Positions 1-8,947 of a stretch of 64,000 nt of DNA are shown one piece after another. Origin of the DNA: Acidovorax sp. Leaf160 (lineage in GTDB: Bacteria > Pseudomonadota > Gammaproteobacteria > Burkholderiales > Burkholderiaceae_C); assembly GCF_001424265.1 (NCBI RefSeq), contig NZ_LMOV01000005.1:28166-92165 (forward strand), given 5' to 3'. Each line of letters opens with the position of its first letter. Position 1 is the stretch's first letter. Below the pieces are notes generated by a model. The model searched no databases and was not told where the DNA came from. It saw nothing but the letters and a program-made list of their open reading frames with translations. The translations under genes and the position numbers were made by a program.

Positions 1-1
1 G

Positions 2-880
2 CAGACCAAGACGATCAACGTGGCCGCATCAGGCACCGCGGCCGACATCGCCTCGGCTGTGAATGCCGCCGCCGATGCCACGGGCGTGACCGCCGTGGCC
101 CGCAACGTGTCGGAACTGAAGTTCGGCACTTCCGGCTCCTTCAGCCTGGCGATCAAGGGTGACAACTCCACAGCCACCAACGTGACCTTCAACGTGCCGG
201 CGGCCAACACCCCGGCCGGGCTGGCCGACGCCATGAAGGCGATCAACGATTCCGCCTCGCAGACCGGCATCACCGCCAAGCTCAACAGCAACAACGACGG
301 CCTGGTGCTGACCAACGAAAGCGGCAAGGACATCAACATCGCCAACGGCTCGGGCAGCGCCGGCAGCATCAGCCTGGCCTCGCAGGATGCCTCGGCCACA
401 CTGTCGTCGAGCACCAATACCCTGACCTTCACGACGGCGACCACCGCCGCCACGGGTGTGACGGTGGCTTCGCGGGGCACGGTGGAATACAGCTCCGACA
501 AGGGTTACACGGTGGGGGGCACCGGCGACACGATGACCTCTGCGACGGCCACCGCCTCCACGCAGAAAGCCGTGAACTCCATCGACGTGTCGACGGCTGA
601 AGGCGCGACGCGCGCGCTCAAGGTGATCGATTCGGCCCTGGCGGCAGTGAACGGCCAGCGGGCCAGTTTCGGTGCCTTGCAGTCCCGGTTCGAGACCACC
701 ATCGCCAACCTGAACACCTCGTCCGAGAACATGTCCGCCTCGCGCGGCCGCATCCAGGACGCAGACTTCGCGGCGGAAACCGCCAACCTGTCGCGTGCGC
801 AGATCCTGCAGCAGGCAGGCACCGCCATGGTGGCCCAGGCCAACCAGATTCCGCAGGGCGTGCTGTCGCTGTTGAAGTAA
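2..880 (+). CDS. fliC: flagellin, C-terminal part (5' end outside window)
   Basis: The structural subunit of the flagellar filament. The frame is already open at base 2, so the start codon and the conserved N-terminal helical domain lie before the window. The visible part has a variable Thr/Ser/Ala-rich central region (the surface-exposed D2/D3 part in flagellins), then the typical C-terminal D0/D1 helix. That helix includes LAAVNGQRASFGALQSRFE, the SASRGRIQDADFAAETANLS segment and an end in QANQIPQGVLSLLK. The C-terminus is diagnostic for flagellin. The downstream glycan genes suggest the exposed Ser/Thr residues may be glycosylated, which is inference from context only. Confidence 0.93.
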   Translation, partial: QTKTINVAASGTAADIASAVNAAADATGVTAVARNVSELKFGTSGSFSLAIKGDNSTATNVTFNVPAANTPAGLADAMKAINDSASQTGITAKLNSNNDGLVLTNESGKDINIANGSGSAGSISLASQDASATLSSSTNTLTFTTATTAATGVTVASRGTVEYSSDKGYTVGGTGDTMTSATATASTQKAVNSIDVSTAEGATRALKVIDSALAAVNGQRASFGALQSRFETTIANLNTSSENMSASRGRIQDADFAAETANLSRAQILQQAGTAMVAQANQIPQGVLSLLK

Positions 881-1125
881 TCAGGCCGGGGCATCGCCAG
901 CCTGACAGAGCCTTCGCATCGGCCGGTGGACGTCCTGAGCAGCGCAGGCGCGGACAGGCCGTCCGGCAGGCGCTGCGGGCGCGCCATACTCGGCGATGCA
1001 GACCACCCCTGCTCGCCAGCATGCCCACAGGCTCACGGCAGCCTGCCGCGCACGCAACGGCAGCGGGATGCACCTGCGCATTGGGCCTCATGTTGCGGCT
1101 TCTGTAGAGAAAAAGGGAATCCCAG

Positions 1126-2265
1126 ATGTCGGAACGGCAGCCAGAAAGCCCGGTGTTCGTCACGCAGCCGTATCTTCCGCCGCTGGAGGAATTTCTTCCC
1201 TATCTGAAGGACATCTGGGACCGCAAGATCCTGACCAACAACGGCCCCTGCCATCAGGAACTCGAATCCCGGCTCCAGGACTACCTGGGCTTGCAACACG
1301 TCTCGCTGTTCGCCAACGGGACGATCGCGCTGGTGACGGCGCTGCAGGCGCTGCGCATCACGGGGGAGGTCATCACCACGCCGTACAGCTTCGTGGCCAC
1401 TGCCCACTCTCTGCTCTGGAACGGCATCAAGCCCGTTTTCGTGGACATCGACCCGGTCACACTGAACCTGGACCCGGCGAAGGTGGAGGCGGCCATCACG
1501 CCCCAGACCACGGCGATCCTGCCGGTGCACTGCTACGGCCACCCCTGTGATGTGGCCGCCATCCAGAACATCGCCGACAACTATGGCCTGCGGGTGATCT
1601 ATGACGCAGCCCATGCCTTCGGCGTGCGTGACGAAGGTGGCAGCCTGTTGCGGCATGGCGACCTGTCCGTGCTGAGCTTCCATGCCACCAAGGTCTTCAA
1701 CACCTTTGAGGGGGGCGCCATTGTCAGCCCCGACGCGCGCACCAAGCGGCGCATCGACCACCTGAAGAATTTCGGCTTCGTCGATGAAGTGACGGTGGTG
1801 GCACCAGGCATCAACGGAAAGATGAGCGAGATCAACGCGGCCTTCGGGCTGCTGCAGTTGCAGCACATCGACAAGGTGATCGCCCGCAGGGCGGAAATTC
1901 ACGGGCTCTACACGCAGCTGCTTTCCGGAATCCCGGGTATTTCGCTCGTCCAGAGCCTCGCTGCCCGGCACAACCATGCCTATTTTCCCGTCCTGGTGGA
2001 CGACGCCTATCCCATTTCGCGGGATGAGTTGTACGACCACCTGAAGCTGCATGGCATTCACGGCCGGCGGTACTTCCATCCGCCCATCAGCAGTTTTCCC
2101 ATGTACAAGGCGCTGCCGTCCGCTCAGGCGCAAAACCTGCCGAACGCGCACCGCGCTTCGGCCTCCATCCTCTGTCTGCCCATCTACCCGGCGCTTGAAG
2201 ACACCACGGTAGAGCGGGTGGCCAAGCTGATCAGGGACGTGCGGGCCGGCGCGGCAGTGGCCTAG
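1126..2265 (+). CDS. DegT/DnrJ/EryC1/StrS family PLP-dependent sugar aminotransferase
   Basis: A 379-residue member of the family that transfers an amino group to keto-sugar nucleotides. The N-terminus (VTQPYLPPLEEFLPYLKDIWDR) and the NGTIALVTAL motif are typical. The PLP lysine is K189 in SFHATKVFNTFEGG. A purine-rich AAAAGGGA lies just upstream of the ATG. It is the first gene of a same-strand block running into a methyltransferase and a giant glycosyltransferase, directly downstream of flagellin. It probably makes an amino sugar for flagellin or another surface glycan. The exact substrate cannot be read from the sequence; VioA-like dTDP-4-amino sugar formation is one possibility. Confidence 0.85.
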   Translation: MSERQPESPVFVTQPYLPPLEEFLPYLKDIWDRKILTNNGPCHQELESRLQDYLGLQHVSLFANGTIALVTALQALRITGEVITTPYSFVATAHSLLWNGIKPVFVDIDPVTLNLDPAKVEAAITPQTTAILPVHCYGHPCDVAAIQNIADNYGLRVIYDAAHAFGVRDEGGSLLRHGDLSVLSFHATKVFNTFEGGAIVSPDARTKRRIDHLKNFGFVDEVTVVAPGINGKMSEINAAFGLLQLQHIDKVIARRAEIHGLYTQLLSGIPGISLVQSLAARHNHAYFPVLVDDAYPISRDELYDHLKLHGIHGRRYFHPPISSFPMYKALPSAQAQNLPNAHRASASILCLPIYPALEDTTVERVAKLIRDVRAGAAVA

Positions 2266-2322
2266 ACCGGCCGCCGCTTGCGCAGCCTGCACCCGTCAGC
2301 GCCCCCCCCACATCAGCGCACC

Positions 2323-3669
2323 ATGGCAAGCCACAGCGGAATGCACGAACGGAAGGTTCTCATCTTTCCTGCCGGCACGGAAATCGGCCTTGAGATGTTC
2401 GCGGCGCTCAAGGGCTGCCGCAACATGCGACTTTTTGCCGCAGGCGAAGACATTTCCAACCACGCCCGGCACCTCTACCCGGAATATCACGTGCTGCCGC
2501 ACGTGAGTCACCCGACGTTCGCACCAGCAATGGCCGATCTCTGCCGACGGCTGGGCATCAGCCATATTCTCCCGGCGCACGATGACGCACTGACGGCGCT
2601 GACCACACTGCGCGAACGGCTGCCCGCCATGGTCGTGGCGCCGTCTGCCGAAACCTGCGCCACGACGCGATCCAAACGCGCTACGTACCTCAAGCTCGCA
2701 GGCGCCGTCCGCACGCCACGGGTTTTCGGCGATCTGGATGCCATCGACCACTTCCCCGTTTTCGTCAAGCCCGACCGGGGCCAGGGTTCGCTGAATGCCA
2801 TGCGCGCGGATGATGCGCGGCAGCTGGCACACGCCGTGCAAACGGCTCAGGATCCGCTGGTCTGCGAATACCTTCCTGGCGAGGAGTACACCGTGGACTG
2901 CTTTTCCTCGCCCCAGCAGGGACTGCTCTTTTGCCACGCCCGTCGCCGGGACCGCGTGCGCAGCGGAATATCCAACTGCACCGTCACCGTCGATCTGCCC
3001 GGCATCGACGCCATGGCATCCGCCATCTCAACAAGTCTGGACATGCGGGGGGCCTGGTTCTTTCAGGTGAAGCGCTCATCGACGGGGGACCTGGCCTTGC
3101 TGGAGGTAGCACCGCGCATCGCGGGTGCCATGGCCGCCCACCGCGTGCAGGGCATCAACTTTCCCCTGCTCAGTTTGATGGAGCAAGAAGGACTTGAGCT
3201 TCGGATCCAGTGGAATCCAGGGGTTGTGGAGCTGGACCGCAGCCTGCGCAACCGGTATCGACACGATATTCGATTCGACCGGCTCTACATCGACCTGGAC
3301 GACACACTGATTTTCAACGGCGAAGTACAGCTGGATGCCTTGAAGCTGATCTTCCAGTGCATCAACGCACGCAAGCAGGTCATCCTGCTCACCCGCCACG
3401 CCTCGAGTCTGGTGCAAACCTTGAAGCAGCATCGGCTGCATGGCCTCTTCGATGCCGTCGTGCACATCACCGACGGCAGCAGGAAGTCGGAGCACATTCG
3501 CCCCGAAGGTCGGCCGATCTTCGTTGACGACAGCTTTTCGGAGCGTCAGGACGTGCAGCGAGTCCTGGGCATCCCCACCTTTGACCTGAGCATGATCGAA
3601 ATCCTGACCGAGCAGAGTGTCGCATCGCGCGGAACAGACGCCCCCGAACAGGAGCCGCGGCATGGATGA
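2323..3669 (+). CDS. ATP-grasp ligase fused to a HAD-like domain
   Basis: A 448-residue two-domain protein. Residues about 1-300 look like an ATP-grasp enzyme of the carbamoyl-phosphate-synthase-like type. They show an N-terminal pre-ATP-grasp fold (VLIFPAGTEIGLEMFAAL), PVFVKPDRGQGSLNAM as the ATP-binding lysine strand, and a LALLEVAPRIAG metal-binding strand. Residues from about 320 carry a HAD motif (LYIDLDDTLIF, D324 and D326) and a late FVDDSF acidic motif. ATG at 2323 is preferred over an upstream TTG at 2278 because family homology starts at MHERKVLIFPAG; ATG at 2341 is also possible. The stop overlaps the next ATG by 8 bases, so the two are translationally coupled. Substrate unknown; probably ligation of a small acid or amino acid to a sugar. 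Confidence 0.75.
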   Translation: MASHSGMHERKVLIFPAGTEIGLEMFAALKGCRNMRLFAAGEDISNHARHLYPEYHVLPHVSHPTFAPAMADLCRRLGISHILPAHDDALTALTTLRERLPAMVVAPSAETCATTRSKRATYLKLAGAVRTPRVFGDLDAIDHFPVFVKPDRGQGSLNAMRADDARQLAHAVQTAQDPLVCEYLPGEEYTVDCFSSPQQGLLFCHARRRDRVRSGISNCTVTVDLPGIDAMASAISTSLDMRGAWFFQVKRSSTGDLALLEVAPRIAGAMAAHRVQGINFPLLSLMEQEGLELRIQWNPGVVELDRSLRNRYRHDIRFDRLYIDLDDTLIFNGEVQLDALKLIFQCINARKQVILLTRHASSLVQTLKQHRLHGLFDAVVHITDGSRKSEHIRPEGRPIFVDDSFSERQDVQRVLGIPTFDLSMIEILTEQSVASRGTDAPEQEPRHG

Positions 3670-4396
3670 ACAGACCTTCCTGGAGAGCCTGGCCGCAACC
3701 TACACCACGGCCGACAGCCCCCAGGACGCGGCGATCCGGTCCATGGCGCTGCGCACCTTCATGCCGTATTTCGAGCCGGACAGCCATGCCCTGGAGATGG
3801 GCTGCGATTCTGGCTACATGACCCGCTTGCTCGCCCCGCAGTTCCGGAGCCTCACCGTGGTGGACGGCTCCTCCATCTTCCTCGACAAGGCGCGGTCACA
3901 CGGCATTCCCAATGCCACCTTCGTTCAGTCGCTCTTCGAGGAATTCCAGTCAGCGCAGACCTATGACCATATCTTTCTGAGCTATGTGCTGGAACATGTT
4001 CTGGATCCCCGGGCGCTGCTGAACAAAGTGCGCGAGCTGCTCGCCCCGCGGGGGAAGGTGTATATCGTCGTGCCCAACGAACGCGCGCTCTCCCGGCAGA
4101 TGGCCCGGCACATGGGGCTGATCGACACGCTGGATGCGATGACCGACAACGACCGGCGGCACGGGCACCGGCGGACTTACGACCGTGTCAAGCTCGACAG
4201 GGACATCGCGGCCGCCGGACTCGTCAGCATGCATTCGGGAGGCTTGATGCTCAAACCATTCGCCGACTTCCAAATGAATGCCATGCACACGCATGCCATT
4301 CTGGGCGCCGCCCAAGTGGAAGGCCTCTACCAGCTGGGACTCGAATACCCCGACCTTGCTGGCTCCCTCTTTTCCGTGTGCCGCGCCGCGGCCTGA
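3662..4396 (+). CDS. class I SAM-dependent methyltransferase
   Basis: A 244-residue methyltransferase. The SAM-binding motif I is degenerate but recognisable (ALEMGCDSGYMTRLLAP), followed by LTVVDGSSIFLDKA and the post-I segment LSYVLEHVLDPRALLNKVRELLAPRGKVYIVVPN that marks UbiE/Methyltransf_11-type enzymes. ATG at 3662 is chosen because it overlaps the upstream stop and follows GAGCCGCGG. It sits between the ATP-grasp/HAD gene and the giant glycosyltransferase, so a sugar or glycan O- or N-methylation role is inferred. The acceptor is unknown. Confidence 0.82.
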   Translation: MDEQTFLESLAATYTTADSPQDAAIRSMALRTFMPYFEPDSHALEMGCDSGYMTRLLAPQFRSLTVVDGSSIFLDKARSHGIPNATFVQSLFEEFQSAQTYDHIFLSYVLEHVLDPRALLNKVRELLAPRGKVYIVVPNERALSRQMARHMGLIDTLDAMTDNDRRHGHRRTYDRVKLDRDIAAAGLVSMHSGGLMLKPFADFQMNAMHTHAILGAAQVEGLYQLGLEYPDLAGSLFSVCRAAA

Positions 4397-4420
4397 CGGC
4401 GAACATCCGAACCATCCACC

Positions 4421-7400
4421 ATGGCCCCAGTCCCACTCATTCCTTTTACCTGCCCGGTCTGCGGAAGCGGCGTGGAGCACTTCCTCCCCGTACCAGAGCA
4501 TTACGCTTCATCCCTGAAGAAGCACCGGGCGGCATTCTCGCTCGAGGACTTCGAGACGCTGAACACCGAGCACTACAGCTGCCCGGCATGCATGGCATCG
4601 GACCGCGACCGCCTGTATGCCTACTTCATCCGACGCCACTTGCTGCGTCCCAGCTTGCCGCCACTGCGAATCCTGGACATCGCGCCAGCGCCGGCACTCT
4701 CAGCCATGCTGCGCGGGCTGGGCGGGCGCAACTACCGCTCTGCAGACCTGTATTCACCCCTGGCCGACGACCGGGTGGACATCACAGACATGCAGGCATA
4801 CGCAGACGGCTCGTTCGATCTCATCATCTGCTCACACGTGCTGGAACACGTGGGGGACGATCGGGCGGCGATGCGGGAACTGCACCGGGTTCTCGCCCCC
4901 GGCGGCTGTGCGATTCTGATGGTACCGCTGTTGACCACGGCCACGGCGACCGATGAGGACCCGGAGGAAGCCCGCGTTGAAGAACGTTGGCGCCGGTTCG
5001 GGCAGGACGACCATATCCGCCTTTATGCGAAAGCCGATTTTGTCCAGCGCCTGCAGCAGGCCGGATTCGCGATGGAAACGCTGGGCCTGGCGGAGTTTGG
5101 CGCCGCCGCACTGACCGAGCACGGAATCAGCGCCGGCTCGGTTCTGCACGTCGGGCGCAAGCCGGTCGAGGCCGGTGGCAGCCGTCCCAGCTGGCTGGTG
5201 CCGCAATCGCCCCCGCTTGCCCACGAGCCGTCGGACGGGGCACCCGTGCATGTCACGGTGGCCATCCCCGCCTACAAGGCGAATTACCTCGACGCGGCGC
5301 TGTGCAGCGCACTCACGCAGGAGTTCGACTCGTTCGAGGTCGTGATTTGCGATGACAGTTCCAGCGACGCCGTGGAAAGCGTGGTGGCCCGGTACCTGGA
5401 CGGTGGCCTCGCGCTGCGGCCATCGCCGGTCGCCGTGCGCTACTTCCGCAATCACAACCCGCTGGGTGAGGAAGGCAATGTCGGTCGATGCATCCAGCTG
5501 GCCCGCGGAAGTTACATCAAGTTCCTCTACGACGACGACACGCTGCTGCCGGGTTGCCTGCAAGCGCTCGCAGACGTGCTGGACAGCCACCCTGACGTTT
5601 CGCTCGTCTCGACGCGCCGGACGGTGATAGACGAGCATGGCCATCGACAGACCGACATCGCTGCGACGCAGCCCCCCTTCACGCAGGACGTACTGATCGA
5701 AGGAACCGATGTGGTTTCAGTCATGGCGGAGTGGACCCTGAATTTCATCGGCGAGCCCAGCACCGTCATGGTCCGCCGTGCCGATGTGCTGCCCCTTGCG
5801 GGCCGGCAGTTTTCCCTCGACAACGAACCCGTCTACTGGCTGGGTGACTTGACCATGCACGTCCAGCTGCTGCGGCAGGGGCACCTCGCGCTACTGCACG
5901 CTCCGCTGTCCTGTCTGCGGATTTCCCAGGAGCAGACCAGCCATCTCGGCCGGCTTCACGCTCAGATAGGGCGGGAACGCTATGCCTTCTTTCAGCGCAC
6001 GCTGAGGCAGCGCGGTTGGGTCAGACCCCACAACAACCAGTTCGCCCGCGTGACCCCGCTGAACGCCCCTGGGGCGTTCGATACGGTCGATCTGGGCGCA
6101 CGCCTGGAGCGCATGTCCCGCGGCGAACCGCCCCTGCTGGACACGCTGGGGCCGTGGCTCGCCGCACGGCAACCCAACGCCGTGCAGGTGGCACAGATGA
6201 GGCACAAGCTGCAGGCGGCGGCCGCACCGCTGTCCGTGCGCGTCTTCGTGCGCGATGCACAGGGCGACAGCGCCCAGGTAGCGGCCACGCTGGCCAGCCT
6301 GAAGGCGTTGCAGACGCCAGGGCTGTCGTTGCAGACCGTGGTGCTCACACCCGCTCCAGGGCTCGCAGAGGATGGCGTCGAGCATGTCCCGATGCCCGCG
6401 CAGGCACACTGGCCGACAGTGGTCAACCGGCAGGTCGCGGCCGAATCCTTCGATTGGCTGCTGCTCCTGGACGCGGGAGAAACGTTCACCGCCCACGGCC
6501 TTTGGACTCTGCTGCTGGAGGCTGGAGATGTGGTCGAATGCCGCGCGGTCTACGCGGACGAGTGGGTGGACACGGGTAACGGCGGCTGGGGCACCCTGTT
6601 TCGCCCTGACTTCAATCTCGACATGCTGCTGTCGTGCCCACAGGCTATGGCCCGGCACTGGATGTTCCGACGTGACGCTGTTCTGCAGACCGGCGGATTC
6701 GACCTCGATGCCGCCGACGCTGCGGAGCTGGATCTGTTGCTGCGTTGGATCGCCGCCGACGGCATCGGCGGCCTCGGCCACGTGAGCGAGCCGCTGCTCG
6801 TCTCCTCCCTGCCGCATCTGACCAGCCGTCCCGCCGAAGTGAACGCGATAGCCAAGCACCTGCATCACCGTGGCTACGTTCAAGCCAGCGTGGACTCCAG
6901 CCTCCCCGGCCGCTACCGCATCCATTACGGCCACGAGGCATCGCCCTCCGTCTCCATCATCATCCCCACCAAGGACCAGTTCGCCATGGTGGAGCGCTGC
7001 GTCAGCTCCCTGCTGGAGAAGACCACCTATCAGAACTACGAGATCATCCTCGTGGACAACCAGAGCACGGAGCCCGCGGCCTGTGCCTGGCTGGACGGGC
7101 TGGAGGCCATGGACGACCCGCGTATCCGGGTTCTGCGCTACCCGCATCCGTTCAACTATTCCGCCATCAACAACGCGGCCGCGCGGACGGCCCGGGGGGA
7201 ATACCTCGTTCTGCTGAACAACGATACCGCCACGCTGCGCGGCGACTGGCTGGACGCCCTGCTCAACCATGCGCAGCGACCCGAAGTAGGCATCGTCGGC
7301 GCCAAGCTGCTGCATGCGGACGGCACCATCCAGCACGCGGGGGTGGTGCTCGGGTTGCGCGGTCCGGCGGAGCACCCGTTCATCGGCCTGCCGGCGGATG

Positions 7401-8821
7401 CGCCCGGCTACATGCACCGCCTGGAGGTAGACCAAAACTACAGCGCCGTGACAGCGGCCTGCATGATGGTGCGGCGTTCGGTCTTCGAGGGGGTGGGGGG
7501 GCTGGACGAAGAGGCGTTCAAGGTGTCCTACAACGACGTGGACCTGTGCCTCAAGGTGCGCCAGGCCGGCTACCTCATCGTCTGGACGCCACACGCCGTG
7601 ATGCTGCATGAAGGCAGCGTGAGCCAGAACGCGGTCGATCCCGCCAAGCAGGAGGCCAAGCGGGAGCGCTTCATCGCAGAGCAGGATGCGATGTACCGGA
7701 AATGGCTGCCGGTCATCGCCCGCGATGGCGCCTACAACCCCAACCTGTCGCTGTTCGGCACCGGTTTCGACGTCGAAACCGACGCCACCGTGAACCGCCG
7801 GCCCCTGCCCTGGCGTCCCCAGCCCGTGGTGCTGGCCCTTGCGGCCGACAGTTCCGGCTGCGGGCACTACCGGGTGATGGAGCCGGTACGCGCCATGCAT
7901 GAAAGCGGCATCGCCGACGCCCGCTTCAGCGGTCGCTATTTCACCCTGGAAGAACTGGAGCGGCTGCAGCCCGACACGCTGGTGCTGCAGCGCCAGGTGA
8001 CCGAGCTGCAGATCGGGCTGATCCAGCGCATCCAGCGGCTGCGGCCGACCTTCATGGTGGCCGAGCTGGACGACTACCTGCCGAACCTGCCGATCAAGAA
8101 CACGCACCGCAGCGAAATGCCCAAGGACGTGCTGCGACTGCTGCGGCGCTCCGTGGGACTGATGGACCGCTTCGTGGTTTCCACGCCCGCGCTGGCCGAG
8201 GCCTTCGCCGGCATGCACGGCGATCTGCGCGTGGTGCAGAACCGCCTGCCCCCGCGCTGGTGGCGCGGCCTGCAGAGCACCCGGCGCGCTGGCGCCCGCC
8301 CGCGCGTGGGCTGGGCCGGGGGCATCAGCCACCAGGGCGATCTGGAATTGATCGTCGATGTGGTGAAGGCGCTCCACCAGGAAGTGGACTGGGTTTTCTT
8401 CGGCATGGCGCCAGAGGCGATCCGGCCTTATCTGCGCGAATTCCATGGGCCGGTTTCCATTGAACGCTATCCACGCGCCCTGGCCAACCTGAACCTCGAC
8501 CTGGCGCTGGCACCCCTGGAGCAGAACCTCTTCAACGAGTGCAAGAGCAACCTGCGGCTGCTGGAGTACGGCGCCTGCGGCTACCCGGTGGTGTGCAGCG
8601 ACGTGAGGCCCTACCAGGGCGCGCTGCCGGTCACGCGCGTCAAGAACCGGTTCAAGGACTGGGTGGACGCCATCCGAGCGCATGTGCACGACCTGGATGC
8701 GGCCGCTGCGGCGGGCGATCGGCTGAAGGCGGCCGTCGAGGCCGACTGGATGCTGGAGGGCGATCACCTCCAGTCGTGGCTGCGCGCCTGGCTGCCCGGC
8801 AACGGACAAGCCGCGAATTAA
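4421..8821 (+). CDS. giant multidomain protein: methyltransferase + two GT2 domains + C-terminal GT-B-like domain
   Basis: A single 1466-residue frame with at least four modules. Residues about 1-250 hold two CPxC pairs (CPVCGSG, CPACMAS) and a SAM methyltransferase (ILDIAPAPA near 84; LIICSHVLEHVGDD). From about 277 there is a GT2 glycosyltransferase start (VTVAIPAYKANYLDAALCSAL, with CDDSSSD). Another GT2 starts near 844 (VSIIIPTKDQFAMVERCVSSLLE, VDNQSTE, LNNDTATLRGDWLDALL). From about 1135 there is a GT-B-type segment with the LALAADSSGCGHYRVMEP start. It starts 24 bases after the previous gene, probably in the same operon. Such giant fusions next to flagellin are usually protein or surface-glycan glycosyltransferases; flagellin glycosylation is the favoured but unproven role. 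Confidence 0.85.
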   Translation: MAPVPLIPFTCPVCGSGVEHFLPVPEHYASSLKKHRAAFSLEDFETLNTEHYSCPACMASDRDRLYAYFIRRHLLRPSLPPLRILDIAPAPALSAMLRGLGGRNYRSADLYSPLADDRVDITDMQAYADGSFDLIICSHVLEHVGDDRAAMRELHRVLAPGGCAILMVPLLTTATATDEDPEEARVEERWRRFGQDDHIRLYAKADFVQRLQQAGFAMETLGLAEFGAAALTEHGISAGSVLHVGRKPVEAGGSRPSWLVPQSPPLAHEPSDGAPVHVTVAIPAYKANYLDAALCSALTQEFDSFEVVICDDSSSDAVESVVARYLDGGLALRPSPVAVRYFRNHNPLGEEGNVGRCIQLARGSYIKFLYDDDTLLPGCLQALADVLDSHPDVSLVSTRRTVIDEHGHRQTDIAATQPPFTQDVLIEGTDVVSVMAEWTLNFIGEPSTVMVRRADVLPLAGRQFSLDNEPVYWLGDLTMHVQLLRQGHLALLHAPLSCLRISQEQTSHLGRLHAQIGRERYAFFQRTLRQRGWVRPHNNQFARVTPLNAPGAFDTVDLGARLERMSRGEPPLLDTLGPWLAARQPNAVQVAQMRHKLQAAAAPLSVRVFVRDAQGDSAQVAATLASLKALQTPGLSLQTVVLTPAPGLAEDGVEHVPMPAQAHWPTVVNRQVAAESFDWLLLLDAGETFTAHGLWTLLLEAGDVVECRAVYADEWVDTGNGGWGTLFRPDFNLDMLLSCPQAMARHWMFRRDAVLQTGGFDLDAADAAELDLLLRWIAADGIGGLGHVSEPLLVSSLPHLTSRPAEVNAIAKHLHHRGYVQASVDSSLPGRYRIHYGHEASPSVSIIIPTKDQFAMVERCVSSLLEKTTYQNYEIILVDNQSTEPAACAWLDGLEAMDDPRIRVLRYPHPFNYSAINNAAARTARGEYLVLLNNDTATLRGDWLDALLNHAQRPEVGIVGAKLLHADGTIQHAGVVLGLRGPAEHPFIGLPADAPGYMHRLEVDQNYSAVTAACMMVRRSVFEGVGGLDEEAFKVSYNDVDLCLKVRQAGYLIVWTPHAVMLHEGSVSQNAVDPAKQEAKRERFIAEQDAMYRKWLPVIARDGAYNPNLSLFGTGFDVETDATVNRRPLPWRPQPVVLALAADSSGCGHYRVMEPVRAMHESGIADARFSGRYFTLEELERLQPDTLVLQRQVTELQIGLIQRIQRLRPTFMVAELDDYLPNLPIKNTHRSEMPKDVLRLLRRSVGLMDRFVVSTPALAEAFAGMHGDLRVVQNRLPPRWWRGLQSTRRAGARPRVGWAGGISHQGDLELIVDVVKALHQEVDWVFFGMAPEAIRPYLREFHGPVSIERYPRALANLNLDLALAPLEQNLFNECKSNLRLLEYGACGYPVVCSDVRPYQGALPVTRVKNRFKDWVDAIRAHVHDLDAAAAAGDRLKAAVEADWMLEGDHLQSWLRAWLPGNGQAAN

Positions 8822-8835
8822 GGGCCATTCGCCGC

Positions 8836-8880
8836 TCAAGTGCGCAGACTACATACCGATACCCTTGTTAGCATCGGTAT
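8836..8880 (+). promoter_or_regulatory. candidate flagellar promoter/operator upstream of motA
   Basis: TCAAG at 8836-8840, a 14-base gap and ACCGATAC at 8855-8862 resemble the sigma-28 pattern TAAAG-N14-GCCGATAA, with three mismatches. Overlapping it is a perfect 8-base inverted repeat, ATACCGAT (8853-8860) and ATCGGTAT (8873-8880), separated by 12 bases. That geometry is also used by FlhDC-type operators. It lies 68 bases before the motA ATG. Either or both readings could hold. Confidence 0.42.
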
Positions 8881-8947
8881 CCAGGCGCGGGCGTCTGTCA
8901 TCGGCGCCCGTCCCCTTTCGCCTGCCTGAGCCCCTCAAGACCCCTCC

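Noticed and set aside
881..905. TCAGGC/GCCTGA hairpin after flagellin
   Set aside because: Only 6 paired bases with a 13-base loop and no T tract; too weak to call a terminator.
5891..8839. Very long open frame on the minus strand (982 codons) opposite the giant glycosyltransferase
   Set aside because: Antisense shadow of high-GC coding DNA; His/Gln/Val/Arg-rich composition with no recognisable motif.
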